The translations under genes and the position numbers were made by a program. Of a DNA stretch of 36,523 bases, positions 8,593-17,246 are shown in pieces; within the stretch, counting starts at the first letter, position 1; each line of letters opens with the position of its first letter. The notes under the pieces are model-generated. The model was not told the origin of the DNA. It made no database searches and saw only the letters and a list, made by a program, of their open reading frames with translations. Source of the DNA: an uncultured Bacteroides sp. (lineage in GTDB: Bacteria > Bacteroidota > Bacteroidia > Bacteroidales > Bacteroidaceae). The DNA is taken from NCBI GenBank assembly GCA_944319875.1, contig CALUFR010000051.1, positions 1 to 36,523 on the forward strand, read 5' to 3'.

Positions 8593-9606
8593 TTATTTCA
8601 CTTCCCACGTGTCGTTGGTCAGCAGCAGTTCCTCGAAGTTGTGGTAATTCTTCTTGGCGCTCACTTCTTCAATCTGCGCATGAACGGCCTCGTCGTAAGT
8701 GGGCTCGTCCACGTCGCGGATTACGCCTAAGGCGATAGGGAAGTCAGGACCTTCCATCAGTGCCAGCTTCAGTTGCAAGGTGTTATCCTGGCAATGAGCG
8801 TCGTGCACCAGGATGTCTTTCTCCGTGATGCCGTTCTCGCCCAGTTTCACTACTTTCAGGCCAAAGCCTTCTTGCATCAGGCCGTATTCATGATTTTCGC
8901 CGAAGAGCATCGGTTTGCCGTGTTCTAGGTAAATGGCGTTCTTGGCGCGGCCTTCCTTGTTATAGACAGAGTCGTGTGTGCCGTTGTTGAAGATGACGCA
9001 GTTCTGCAGGATTTCGCATACGGCGGCACCCTTGTGATAGTAGGCAGCCTTCAGGATCTCCACGGTACCGGCGGCGTCGGTGGCCACGGCGCGGGCAAAG
9101 AAACGTCCGCGGGCGCCGAAACACAGCTCAGCGGGATGGAAAGGATCCTCCACAGTGCCGTAGGGCGACGATTTGCTGACGAAGCCGCGTGGCGACGTCG
9201 GTGAGTATTGTCCCTTGGTGAGGCCGTAGATGCGGTTGTTCAGCAGAATCATGTTCAGGTCGATGTTGCGGCGCACGGCGTGGATGAAGTGGTTGCCGCC
9301 GATGGCCAGTCCGTCGCCGTCGCCTGAAATCTGCCAGACGGCCAGGTTCGGGTTGACTACCTTGGCACCTGTAGAGATGGCGGCTGCACGGCCGTGGATA
9401 GTCTGCATGGCGTATGTGTTCATGTAATAGGGCAGACGGCTGGAGCAGCCGATGCCGGAGATGACAGCCGTTTCCCAAGGAGCCTTGCCGATTTCGGCCA
9501 TGGCTTTGTGCAGGGAAGCCAGAAAGAAGTGGTCACCGCAGCCCGGACACCAACGGGGCTGGCCTTTCTTGAAGTCTTTCGCTGTATATGTAGTATTTTC
9601 GCTCAT
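8593..9606 (-). CDS. korB: 2-oxoacid:ferredoxin oxidoreductase, beta (TPP-binding) subunit
   Basis: With KorA it converts a 2-oxoacid, probably 2-oxoglutarate, plus CoA to the acyl-CoA and CO2, reducing ferredoxin; in anaerobes it may run reductively. The 337 residues show the iron-sulfur ligands WCPGCG (Cys20, Cys23), GCSSR (Cys54) and a fourth candidate Cys203 in ILQNC. The thiamine diphosphate/Mg motif is GDGDGLAIGGNHF (from residue 95). The start is 12 bp after the korA stop, so the two genes form an operon. No separate ferredoxin-like delta subunit is encoded here. Pyruvate or a branched-chain oxoacid as substrate cannot be excluded from the sequence. Confidence 0.9.
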   Translation of the reverse strand: MSENTTYTAKDFKKGQPRWCPGCGDHFFLASLHKAMAEIGKAPWETAVISGIGCSSRLPYYMNTYAMQTIHGRAAAISTGAKVVNPNLAVWQISGDGDGLAIGGNHFIHAVRRNIDLNMILLNNRIYGLTKGQYSPTSPRGFVSKSSPYGTVEDPFHPAELCFGARGRFFARAVATDAAGTVEILKAAYYHKGAAVCEILQNCVIFNNGTHDSVYNKEGRAKNAIYLEHGKPMLFGENHEYGLMQEGFGLKVVKLGENGITEKDILVHDAHCQDNTLQLKLALMEGPDFPIALGVIRDVDEPTYDEAVHAQIEEVSAKKNYHNFEELLLTNDTWEVK

Positions 9607-9618
9607 GATGTTTCCTCC

Positions 9619-11469
9619 TTATTTAGTTAAGATTTCGTTGAATGCCTTGACCAGTTCGGCTACTACGAAGGGTTGCCCCTTTACTTCGTTGAACTGATAG
9701 GGAGTGAAGTTATCTACCTTCATACGCAGGTAGGCGGCAAACTGTCCCAGGTTCTGCTCGGCTACAACCACTTTCTTGTAGCGCTTCAGCACTTCCGCCG
9801 TATTCTTGGGAAGCGGGTTCAGGAAACTGAAGTGAGCCAGAGCGACCTTCTGTCCGGCCTTTATCATTTCATCCATGGCCGAATAGAGGTGTCCGTAGGT
9901 ACCTCCGAATCCCACGATAAGCAGGTCAGCGTCGTCAGCGCAGCCTTGTACCTCCACGTCGGGCACGGGGATTTTCGCTACCTTCTCGGCGCGCAGGTGG
10001 CACATCAGATTGTGGTTCTCAGGGTCGGTGGAGATGGCGCCCGTCCAGCTGTCCTTCTCCAAGCCGCCCAAAATGTGCATGTAGCCCTCCTGCCCGGGGA
10101 TGGCCCAGTAGCGTACACCGGTCTCAGGATTGCGGTGATAGGGCGAGTAGAGGTTTTTCATTTCTGCCGGTGCATAGGGCGGCCGGATGTCCGGATATTC
10201 GTTTAGCTTGGGTAATTTCCAGGCGCCCGATCCGTTGGCCACGTAACCGTCGGTCAGCAGCACCACGGGTGTCATGTGCTCCAGGGCAATCTTGCTGGCC
10301 ATGTAGGCGGCGTCGAAGCAATTCGTGGGTGACGTGGCTGCGATGACCGGCATGGGGCTTTCACCGTTTCGGCCGAAGAGAGCCTGCAGCAGGTCAGTTT
10401 GTTCCGATTTAGTGGGCAGACCCGTAGAGGGACCGCCGCGCTGTACGTCGAGCACCACCAGCGGGAGTTCGGTGATGACGGCCAAGTTCATGGCCTCGGA
10501 CTTCAGGCAGACACCGGGCCCTGATGTGGAGGTCACGGCCAGCGCTCCGGCAAACGAGGCGCCGATGGCGGTGGCGCAACCCGAAATCTCATCTTCACAT
10601 TGCACGGTTATCACGCCCAATGACTTGTGCTTGGAGAGCTCGTGGAGCACGTCTGTAGCCGGAGTGATGGGGTAGGAGCCGAGGAAAAGCTTCAATCCGG
10701 CCTTCTCGGCGGCAGCGATGAAGCCGTAGGCGGTAGCCTTGTTGCCGGTGATGTCCATGTAGCGTCCGGGCACTTTCACCTTACTCTCGATGCGGCAGGT
10801 GGCGTGTGCGATGGAGGCGTGCGTATTGTGTCCGTAGTCCCATCCGGCATGGATGACCTTGATGTTGGCCTCGGCCACTTGTGGTTTCTTTCCGAATTTC
10901 TCGCGGATGAAGTCCTCGGCTATCTTGAGGTCGCGGTCGAAGAGCCAGCACACCAGGCCGACGGCAAACATGTTGCGGCACTTCAGGATGGATTTGTTGT
11001 CCATGCCCGTGTCGGCCAGGCAGTCCTTTACCATCGTGGTAATGGAAGCGGCGATCACTTCCTGCTTGATGCCCATTTCCTCGATGGGATTCTCTGTCTG
11101 GAAAGCGGCCTTCTCCAAGTCGGACTTCTGGAAAGCGTCCGTGTCAATGATGATGGTGCCGTTGGACTTGACGAATTTATATTGCGTCTTCAGGGCGGCG
11201 GCATTCATGGCCACCAGTACGTCGCACAGGTCGCCCGGCGTGTACACCTTTTGCGCGCCGATGTGCACTTGGAAACCGGAAACACCCGTCAGCGAGCCTT
11301 GCGGGGCGCGTATATCTGCCGGATAGTCGGGGAAGGTGCTGATGTCGTTTCCCACCGTAGCCGAAACTGTAGAGAAGATGTTGCCGGCGAGCTGCATTCC
11401 GTCGCCGGAGTCTCCGGAGAAGCGTACTACCACTTCATCCAGGTCTTTGACCATCATGTCGTTTGCCAT
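9619..11469 (-). CDS. korA: 2-oxoacid:ferredoxin oxidoreductase, fused gamma-alpha subunit
   Basis: A 616-residue fusion of the gamma domain (residues about 1-195, opening with VVVRFSGDSGDGMQLAG) to the alpha pyrimidine-binding domain (from about residue 240). The alpha part carries the family motif SYPITPATD starting at Ser265, ISGCATAIGASFAGA, and the Rossmann-like C-terminal domain. It pairs with KorB to form the active site, and the fused arrangement is the common KorA form in Bacteroidota. A promoter candidate lies at 11528-11558 and a leader hairpin at 11502-11522. Whether the in vivo substrate is 2-oxoglutarate is inferred from the family, not shown. Confidence 0.9.
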   Translation of the reverse strand: MANDMMVKDLDEVVVRFSGDSGDGMQLAGNIFSTVSATVGNDISTFPDYPADIRAPQGSLTGVSGFQVHIGAQKVYTPGDLCDVLVAMNAAALKTQYKFVKSNGTIIIDTDAFQKSDLEKAAFQTENPIEEMGIKQEVIAASITTMVKDCLADTGMDNKSILKCRNMFAVGLVCWLFDRDLKIAEDFIREKFGKKPQVAEANIKVIHAGWDYGHNTHASIAHATCRIESKVKVPGRYMDITGNKATAYGFIAAAEKAGLKLFLGSYPITPATDVLHELSKHKSLGVITVQCEDEISGCATAIGASFAGALAVTSTSGPGVCLKSEAMNLAVITELPLVVLDVQRGGPSTGLPTKSEQTDLLQALFGRNGESPMPVIAATSPTNCFDAAYMASKIALEHMTPVVLLTDGYVANGSGAWKLPKLNEYPDIRPPYAPAEMKNLYSPYHRNPETGVRYWAIPGQEGYMHILGGLEKDSWTGAISTDPENHNLMCHLRAEKVAKIPVPDVEVQGCADDADLLIVGFGGTYGHLYSAMDEMIKAGQKVALAHFSFLNPLPKNTAEVLKRYKKVVVAEQNLGQFAAYLRMKVDNFTPYQFNEVKGQPFVVAELVKAFNEILTK

Positions 11470-11501
11470 AACTTACGATTTTCTTAGGTTTATTTTATGG
11501 A

Positions 11502-11522
11502 TGTGTGTTTCACAGACACACA
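11502..11522 (-). promoter_or_regulatory. Hairpin in the korAB leader
   Basis: TGTGTGT (11502-11508) and ACACACA (11516-11522) form a perfect 7-bp inverted repeat with a 7-nt loop. It lies in the leader just after the predicted korA start point. It could be an operator or an mRNA 5' stem-loop; there is no direct evidence for either. Confidence 0.35.
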
Positions 11523-11527
11523 GTTCG

Positions 11528-11558
11528 CAAATGTCGGAAAGTTAATCGGATAAACAAA
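11528..11558 (-). promoter_or_regulatory. Candidate korAB promoter
   Basis: On the minus strand TTTG (11555-11558) is followed after 19 bp by GACATTTG (11528-11535). This fits the Bacteroides pattern TTTG-N19-21-TAnnTTTG except at the first base of the -7 box. The predicted start lies about 50 nt before the korA ATG. Confidence 0.5.
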
Positions 11559-11564
11559 ACTTTT

Positions 11565-11596
11565 TTTCGGAAAATCAACAGAAAGTGTTATCTTTG
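11565..11596 (+). promoter_or_regulatory. Promoter of tRNA-Arg
   Basis: TATCTTTG at 11589-11596 is a perfect TAnnTTTG -7 box. TTTC at 11565-11568 stands 20 bp upstream as a near-consensus -33 box. The tRNA begins about 40 bp downstream, leaving room for a short 5' leader. The -33 region abuts the divergent korAB promoter. Confidence 0.65.
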
Positions 11597-11637
11597 CACC
11601 CTGTTCCTGTATACCTATGCAGAATTTTTGTGAAAAA

Positions 11638-11709
11638 GGCCTTGTAGTTCAACGGATAGAATAGAAGTTTCCTAAACTTTAGATAGGGGTTCGATTCCCC
11701 TCGGGGCTA
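11638..11709 (+). tRNA. tRNA-Arg, anticodon CCT
   Basis: The cloverleaf can be drawn by hand. The acceptor GGCCTTG pairs with CGGGGCT (with G-U pairs), the D arm is GTTC/GAAT, and the anticodon stem GAAGT/ACTTT holds loop TTCCTAA with anticodon CCT reading AGG. The T arm is AGGGG-TTCGATT-CCCCT, and the discriminator is A at 11709. CCA is not encoded; the next bases CAG belong to the terminator stem. Confidence 0.93.
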
Positions 11710-11753
11710 CAGAAAAAGGATGTCGGCACACAAGCGCCGGCATCCTTTTTCTG
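11710..11753. terminator. Bidirectional terminator shared by tRNA-Arg and the permease operon
   Basis: An 18-bp stem with one G-U pair (11710-11727 with 11736-11753) and an 8-nt loop. The stem carries A5 on one side and T5 on the other, so either strand gives a GC-rich hairpin followed by U residues. It starts at the base after the tRNA discriminator and lies 20 bp beyond the stop of the ATPase gene that ends the opposing operon. Confidence 0.85.
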
Positions 11754-11772
11754 TAGTTCGGGATTTCCGTTC

Positions 11773-12450
<678 letters not shown>

Positions 12451-12503
12451 AATTGTTTTACTTTTTAATGGTTAATACTATGTTTACTTTGATATCTCTT
12501 TTA

Positions 12504-14870
12504 TCATTCACTCTTCACCACCTCCGCCGGATTCTCGTTCGCTGCACGCCACACGCTTTGCCCGATACTTGCCACGACTACAACAGCCATCAGCAGAAAC
12601 ACGACGAGGAAGGGAAGCATACTTATCTCCATCTGCCGGGTATAAGTCTCCATCCAATGTTTCACGACAACATAGGCCACCGGGAAGGCCAACAGGGAAG
12701 CTACCGCAAGAATAGCCAGGTATTCGCGGAAGAACATGGCGAGTACGTCCCTTGCCGTAGCACCGTTCACCTTGCGGACGGCTATCTCCTTGCGCCGCTG
12801 TTCGCAAGTAAGGGTGATAAGGGAGAAGATGCCGAAGACGGCCACCAGTCCGCACACCAATGAGGCAAACGTCAGCAGGCGGGAGAGCATCTGCTCCGAG
12901 TGCAGGAAGTTATCGTAAGACTCTTCTTCGTTGTAAAGTTGTATCTCATGTCCGGGTGCTTCCTTGCGGCACAAGTTTTCAATGAGAGCGCGGCATTCAT
13001 CCCACGTCCCTTCCTTATATTTGAAGAGAATGCCGGCATTCCTTTCCATGATACCCATTTCATCGCCGAAAATGAAACCGGTGGCAGGCATCGGCTCCGT
13101 GGGTGGTACGTATTGGAAGTCTTTCACGACACCCGTGACGGTTTTGATGGGTGTCATATCGGTCATGCGAATGTGTTTTCCGATGGCTTCTTCCGGCGTA
13201 TAACCCATGCGGCGCACCAGCGACTCGTTGAGCACGATATCCTGATAGGATTGCAGCGTGCATTCACCAGCCAGCGGGGTAAGTCCGTAGAAGCGGAAGA
13301 AGTCGTCTCCGCCCAAATAGAGGTTGATGGGCAGCGGCATGTTCAGCTTCTGTTCAGCCCCCTCCCAGCTGAATATCTGTCCGATGGCTTCTGGTCCTTT
13401 GGACACCAAAGGATGATAGGCGGAAGGAAGCACTTCCGTAATCAGCGGCAGACTTTTCAACTTCGCTTCGAAGGGATAGGTGTCGGCCGTTGTCTCAAGG
13501 GCAAAGTAGCCCCGGTTCTCCAACTCCATGCCCAGGTTGTGCTGACGGAGGTAATCCAACTGGCGGTTCATCAGCAGCGTGCCTGTGACGAACAACATGC
13601 ACACGAACAGCTGAAACGCTAAGCTACCCCTGCGCAATGCGGAGCGCAGGCGATGGTGACCGACCGCACCGGCCGAACGGCTGAGAACCTGTTGCTGCAT
13701 GCGGTAGATAAATCCCAAAGCCACAACAAGCAGCACCAGCATCATCAATCCCCAAAAAGCCATTGCTTCGCCATAGAGTGCCGTGCGGGTAATGTCTATT
13801 TCTGCCAGCCGGATGAAAGCGGTAAACAACAATTCAATCAGGATCATCCCCACGAACAAGGCGGCAAGCATCAGCATCAGGAATTCCATCCCCAGCATCC
13901 GCACCAGCGAACGGAGTGACGCACCATGCACCAGCCGAAGTACCATCTCACGTTGGCGTACCTGCATGCGGTTGACAAACATGGTGAGGTAATTGATTAG
14001 AGCACATACGATGACCAGCACACCCACCAGCGAGAAATAAACAATGTAGCGGAAGGTAATGCTTCCCTTACGGCTGTCGCGGAAGTCCTTGGCGTAGCGC
14101 AGTTCTGTCAGAGGTGTCAGTGAAAGACGCTCAATCCCTGTGTGGCGAGTTTCAGTCGGGTGTATCAGTTCGTGCGGCAGGGAGGCGGTTATCTTTTCCT
14201 GCAATGCGGTGACATCCGTCTCTTCTTTCAGCTTCACTATGATAGTCCACATGTGGTACCACCAGTTGTTCCTCCCGCCGCTCATCTCACCCATCAGTGA
14301 GAAAGGATAGTTGGTGTGGTGGCAATCCACCCGGACGACCGCCCCTATCTTCTTCCGCCCTTCATTCTTGAAATCCACTTCCTGCCCCAGCGGACTTTCT
14401 TTTCCAAACCATTGTCGGGCAGTTTCTTCGGTGATGGCCACCTCGTCGGAGTGTCGCAGCATGAAGTTGAAGCTACCCTCCACCAACTGCACGTCCAGCA
14501 GCTGAATCCAGGCACTGTCTGCCGATGACATCTCGACTTTCCGCTCCACTCCGTTCACCCGGACTCTTTCGTCTGTAATCGTGAAATAAGCGGCAGACTC
14601 CACTTCGGGATAATGTTCCGTGAAGTAGGCGGCCATAGGCACCGGAAGCCGTTCGGTCATCTTGCCTGCCTTGTAGCCATCGTTCACTCGTACCACGTAG
14701 AGACGGTCGGCATCTTGACGGGAGCTGTCGTAAGTCATCTCGTAGTGTATCCAGAATACCGACAGTGCGAAACAAACGAATCCGGCTGCCAGTCCCAGGA
14801 TGCTGACGGCGGTCTGCGTGCGGTACTTCAGCAGGTTACGCCAGGCTATTTTCAGATAGTGCAGTATCAT
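12504..14870 (-). CDS. FtsX/MacB-type ABC permease, P7 of seven
   Basis: Inner-membrane permease of 788 residues, expected to couple ATPase cycles to a periplasmic domain instead of moving substrate through the membrane. About eight TM segments appear in two equivalent halves. TM1 (21-43), a large MacB-like periplasmic domain and three TMs form the first half. TM5 (about 415-435), a second periplasmic domain and three TMs form the second. The coupling motif appears in both halves: RQREMVLRLVHGAS near 305 and RRKEIAVRKVNGAT near 697, so the protein is an internal duplication. It ends NENPAEVVKSE. Its closest relative here is P4 (shared FALS.FW.HYEMTYD and MFFREY). The substrate is unknown. Confidence 0.88.
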   Translation of the reverse strand: MILHYLKIAWRNLLKYRTQTAVSILGLAAGFVCFALSVFWIHYEMTYDSSRQDADRLYVVRVNDGYKAGKMTERLPVPMAAYFTEHYPEVESAAYFTITDERVRVNGVERKVEMSSADSAWIQLLDVQLVEGSFNFMLRHSDEVAITEETARQWFGKESPLGQEVDFKNEGRKKIGAVVRVDCHHTNYPFSLMGEMSGGRNNWWYHMWTIIVKLKEETDVTALQEKITASLPHELIHPTETRHTGIERLSLTPLTELRYAKDFRDSRKGSITFRYIVYFSLVGVLVIVCALINYLTMFVNRMQVRQREMVLRLVHGASLRSLVRMLGMEFLMLMLAALFVGMILIELLFTAFIRLAEIDITRTALYGEAMAFWGLMMLVLLVVALGFIYRMQQQVLSRSAGAVGHHRLRSALRRGSLAFQLFVCMLFVTGTLLMNRQLDYLRQHNLGMELENRGYFALETTADTYPFEAKLKSLPLITEVLPSAYHPLVSKGPEAIGQIFSWEGAEQKLNMPLPINLYLGGDDFFRFYGLTPLAGECTLQSYQDIVLNESLVRRMGYTPEEAIGKHIRMTDMTPIKTVTGVVKDFQYVPPTEPMPATGFIFGDEMGIMERNAGILFKYKEGTWDECRALIENLCRKEAPGHEIQLYNEEESYDNFLHSEQMLSRLLTFASLVCGLVAVFGIFSLITLTCEQRRKEIAVRKVNGATARDVLAMFFREYLAILAVASLLAFPVAYVVVKHWMETYTRQMEISMLPFLVVFLLMAVVVVASIGQSVWRAANENPAEVVKSE

Positions 14871-14893
14871 GTCCTTTTTCTGTTATTCTGTTA

Positions 14894-17191
14894 TTATTCT
14901 CTTTTCACTACTTCCGCCGGGTTCTCATTCGCCGCACGCCACACGCGCCAGCCGATGCAGAGGGACACGAGCAGTGCCATGCCTGCAAAGATAACGATAT
15001 AAATCCAGACGGAGACGGGTGTCTGCTCCACGTAGCTTTCCAGCCAGCGCTTCATCAGCACGTAGCCCACGGGGAAGGCCACTATGGCCGCCGCGGCGAG
15101 CAGACCCAGGTATTCGCGGGCAAAGAGGCCGAGGATGTCGCACACCCTCGCGCCGTTCACCTTGCGGATGGCTACCTCCTTGCGGCGGCGTTCGCAGCTC
15201 AGGGTAATCATGGAGAAGATGCCGAAGGCGGACACCAGGATGCACACCACAGAGACGAAGGCCAGCAGGCGCATCAGCAGTGTCTCGGCCTTGAGGTAGG
15301 CGTTGTATTCGTCCATGACGTTCACCAGCCGGTAGTTCACTTCGGGATAGTCCTTGGCGAAGAGGCTGTCCACCTGGTGGCGGAGTTCGGGCCAGAAGCC
15401 TTCGTGGTACTTCAGCAGGACGTGGTCTCCGCTTGTCCAGTCGAACCGCCTCACGTAGAGCGTGGGTTGCACGGGGACGGTGGGGGCGGTGGTGTGGAAG
15501 TCGCGCACCACGCCGACCACCGTGCTCCGCTCCCCGCCGTTGTGAGTGACGGTCATGCCTACGGGATGGGCCACTCCCATCAGCCGCGCGGCCGACTCAT
15601 TCAGCATCACCTGCCCTTTGCCGGCATCCCGGCGGATAAACTCGCCCTCCGCCAGGCGGACGCCGTAGAACGCGGCCAGCGTATCGTCCATGCACGCCGT
15701 GCGTATGCCGTCCAGCTCGAGGTCCTCCGGCTTCCCCTCCCAGTCGATGGCGGTGACTCCGCGGGCGCCTTCGGGCAGGAGGCCGAAGTATCCCGTGAGC
15801 ACCCGGCTGACGAAGGGCATCTGGCGGATGCGGTCCACGATCTCGTCCTTCGCCCCGTCGGGATAGAGGAAGGTGAAGGCGGCCAGGTTGTGCCGCTCCC
15901 AGCCCAGGTCGGTGTGCCGCAGGTAGTTCAGCTGCTTCATCAGCACCGCCGTGCAGAAGATGGCCAGCAGGCTGATGAAGAGCTGCACGCCCACCATCGC
16001 CCTCAGCCTGCCGCCCGAACGCCGCCCGGGCCGCAAGGAGGAATAGCGGAAGACGAAGGGCAGCAGCAAGACGAGGGAGAGTGCCAGCACCATCAGGAAG
16101 TAGAGTAGCGACTCGCCGTACACGTTACCTTCCACGCCAGACAGCCGCCGGAAGGGCGCCTGAAGCAGCTCCATCAGCACGAAGCCCAGGAAGCCCGACA
16201 GCAGGACGAGCAGGGAATATTCCGTGGTGAGCATCGCGAAGAGCCCGCCGCCCGACGAGCCGCACGTGCGCCGCAAGGCCAGCTCGCGGCGGCGGATGTC
16301 CATGCGCGAGAGGAAGAGCGCCAGGTGGTTGAACAGCGAGCAGAGGATGACCAGCCCGCCCGCCGCGGCAAACAGCACGAGGTAGGAGAAGCTGACCACC
16401 CGCTCCTCGTTGAACGAAGCCTGGCGGACCTCGGAAAGGGGCATCAGGCGGAGGCGGCCCACCATCTTGCGATAGCGGTCGTCCGTCTGCTCGGCGTAGG
16501 CGCGGAACTTCTCTTCCAGGGCACGGGGCGAGACGCCCGGCGCGAGGCGCACCACTACCTCGAAGCCCCTGTTGTACCACACGTCCTGCCACTTGCGGAA
16601 GTAAGCCCCCTCGCAGATGAAGCCGAACGAGAAGTTGCTGTGAGGCAGGTCGCTGACGATGGCGCAGACGGTGTTCTCTTCATCGTTGCACGTCACCGTG
16701 CGCCCCACGGCGTCCGCCGTGCCGAACAAGCGCCGCGCCGTCCGTTCCGTCAGGGCCACCTGCCCGTTCGTGTAAAGGAAGTCGTCCGTGCCCTCCAGCA
16801 CGCGGATGCCGAAGAGGTCCATGAAGCAGGAGTCCAGCTGCATGCTGGGCAGCTCCAGCGTCGGCTGCCCCTCCAGGCCCAGCTCCCAGTTCGTATAGCG
16901 GGTGAAGGCGCAGGCCGCCTCCACTTCGGGGAACTCCTGCTTCAGCAGGGTGGAGACGGGGTAAGGCACATTGGGCGAGAGGCCCTGGTCCGCGATGGGC
17001 GTTTTGGTATAGACTAAATACATGCGGTCGGCCGCCTCGTAATGACTGTCGAACGAGGCTTCGTAGCGCATCCACAGGTTAGCAAAGGCGAAGCAGGTAA
17101 AGCCTACGGCCAGTCCTGCCACGTTGACGGCGGTCTGCGTGCGATACTTCAGCAGGTTGCGCCAGGCGATTTTCAAGTAATGCAGTATCAT
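14894..17191 (-). CDS. FtsX/MacB-type ABC permease, P6 of seven
   Basis: 765 residues with the same eight-TM, two-half plan as P7. The start MILHYLKIAWRNLLKYRTQ is shared with P2, P4 and P7; a TTG two codons upstream (17197) is less likely. Coupling motifs are RRRELALRRTCGSS near 300 and RRKEVAIRKVNGAR near 674. It is the clear pair of P2: both share TDLGWER.N.A in the middle and WIYIVIFAGMALL near the end. It ends NENPAEVVKRE. Codon use is much more G+C-rich than in its neighbours (44 of 60 bases in 16261-16320), which suggests a different history or relaxed drift in this copy. Role as for P7; specificity unknown. Confidence 0.88.
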   Translation of the reverse strand: MILHYLKIAWRNLLKYRTQTAVNVAGLAVGFTCFAFANLWMRYEASFDSHYEAADRMYLVYTKTPIADQGLSPNVPYPVSTLLKQEFPEVEAACAFTRYTNWELGLEGQPTLELPSMQLDSCFMDLFGIRVLEGTDDFLYTNGQVALTERTARRLFGTADAVGRTVTCNDEENTVCAIVSDLPHSNFSFGFICEGAYFRKWQDVWYNRGFEVVVRLAPGVSPRALEEKFRAYAEQTDDRYRKMVGRLRLMPLSEVRQASFNEERVVSFSYLVLFAAAGGLVILCSLFNHLALFLSRMDIRRRELALRRTCGSSGGGLFAMLTTEYSLLVLLSGFLGFVLMELLQAPFRRLSGVEGNVYGESLLYFLMVLALSLVLLLPFVFRYSSLRPGRRSGGRLRAMVGVQLFISLLAIFCTAVLMKQLNYLRHTDLGWERHNLAAFTFLYPDGAKDEIVDRIRQMPFVSRVLTGYFGLLPEGARGVTAIDWEGKPEDLELDGIRTACMDDTLAAFYGVRLAEGEFIRRDAGKGQVMLNESAARLMGVAHPVGMTVTHNGGERSTVVGVVRDFHTTAPTVPVQPTLYVRRFDWTSGDHVLLKYHEGFWPELRHQVDSLFAKDYPEVNYRLVNVMDEYNAYLKAETLLMRLLAFVSVVCILVSAFGIFSMITLSCERRRKEVAIRKVNGARVCDILGLFAREYLGLLAAAAIVAFPVGYVLMKRWLESYVEQTPVSVWIYIVIFAGMALLVSLCIGWRVWRAANENPAEVVKRE

Positions 17192-17246
17192 AATCAATTC
17201 TATTTATATCTATCAAATATTCCCCTTGCGGGTAAAAAAACAGGTT

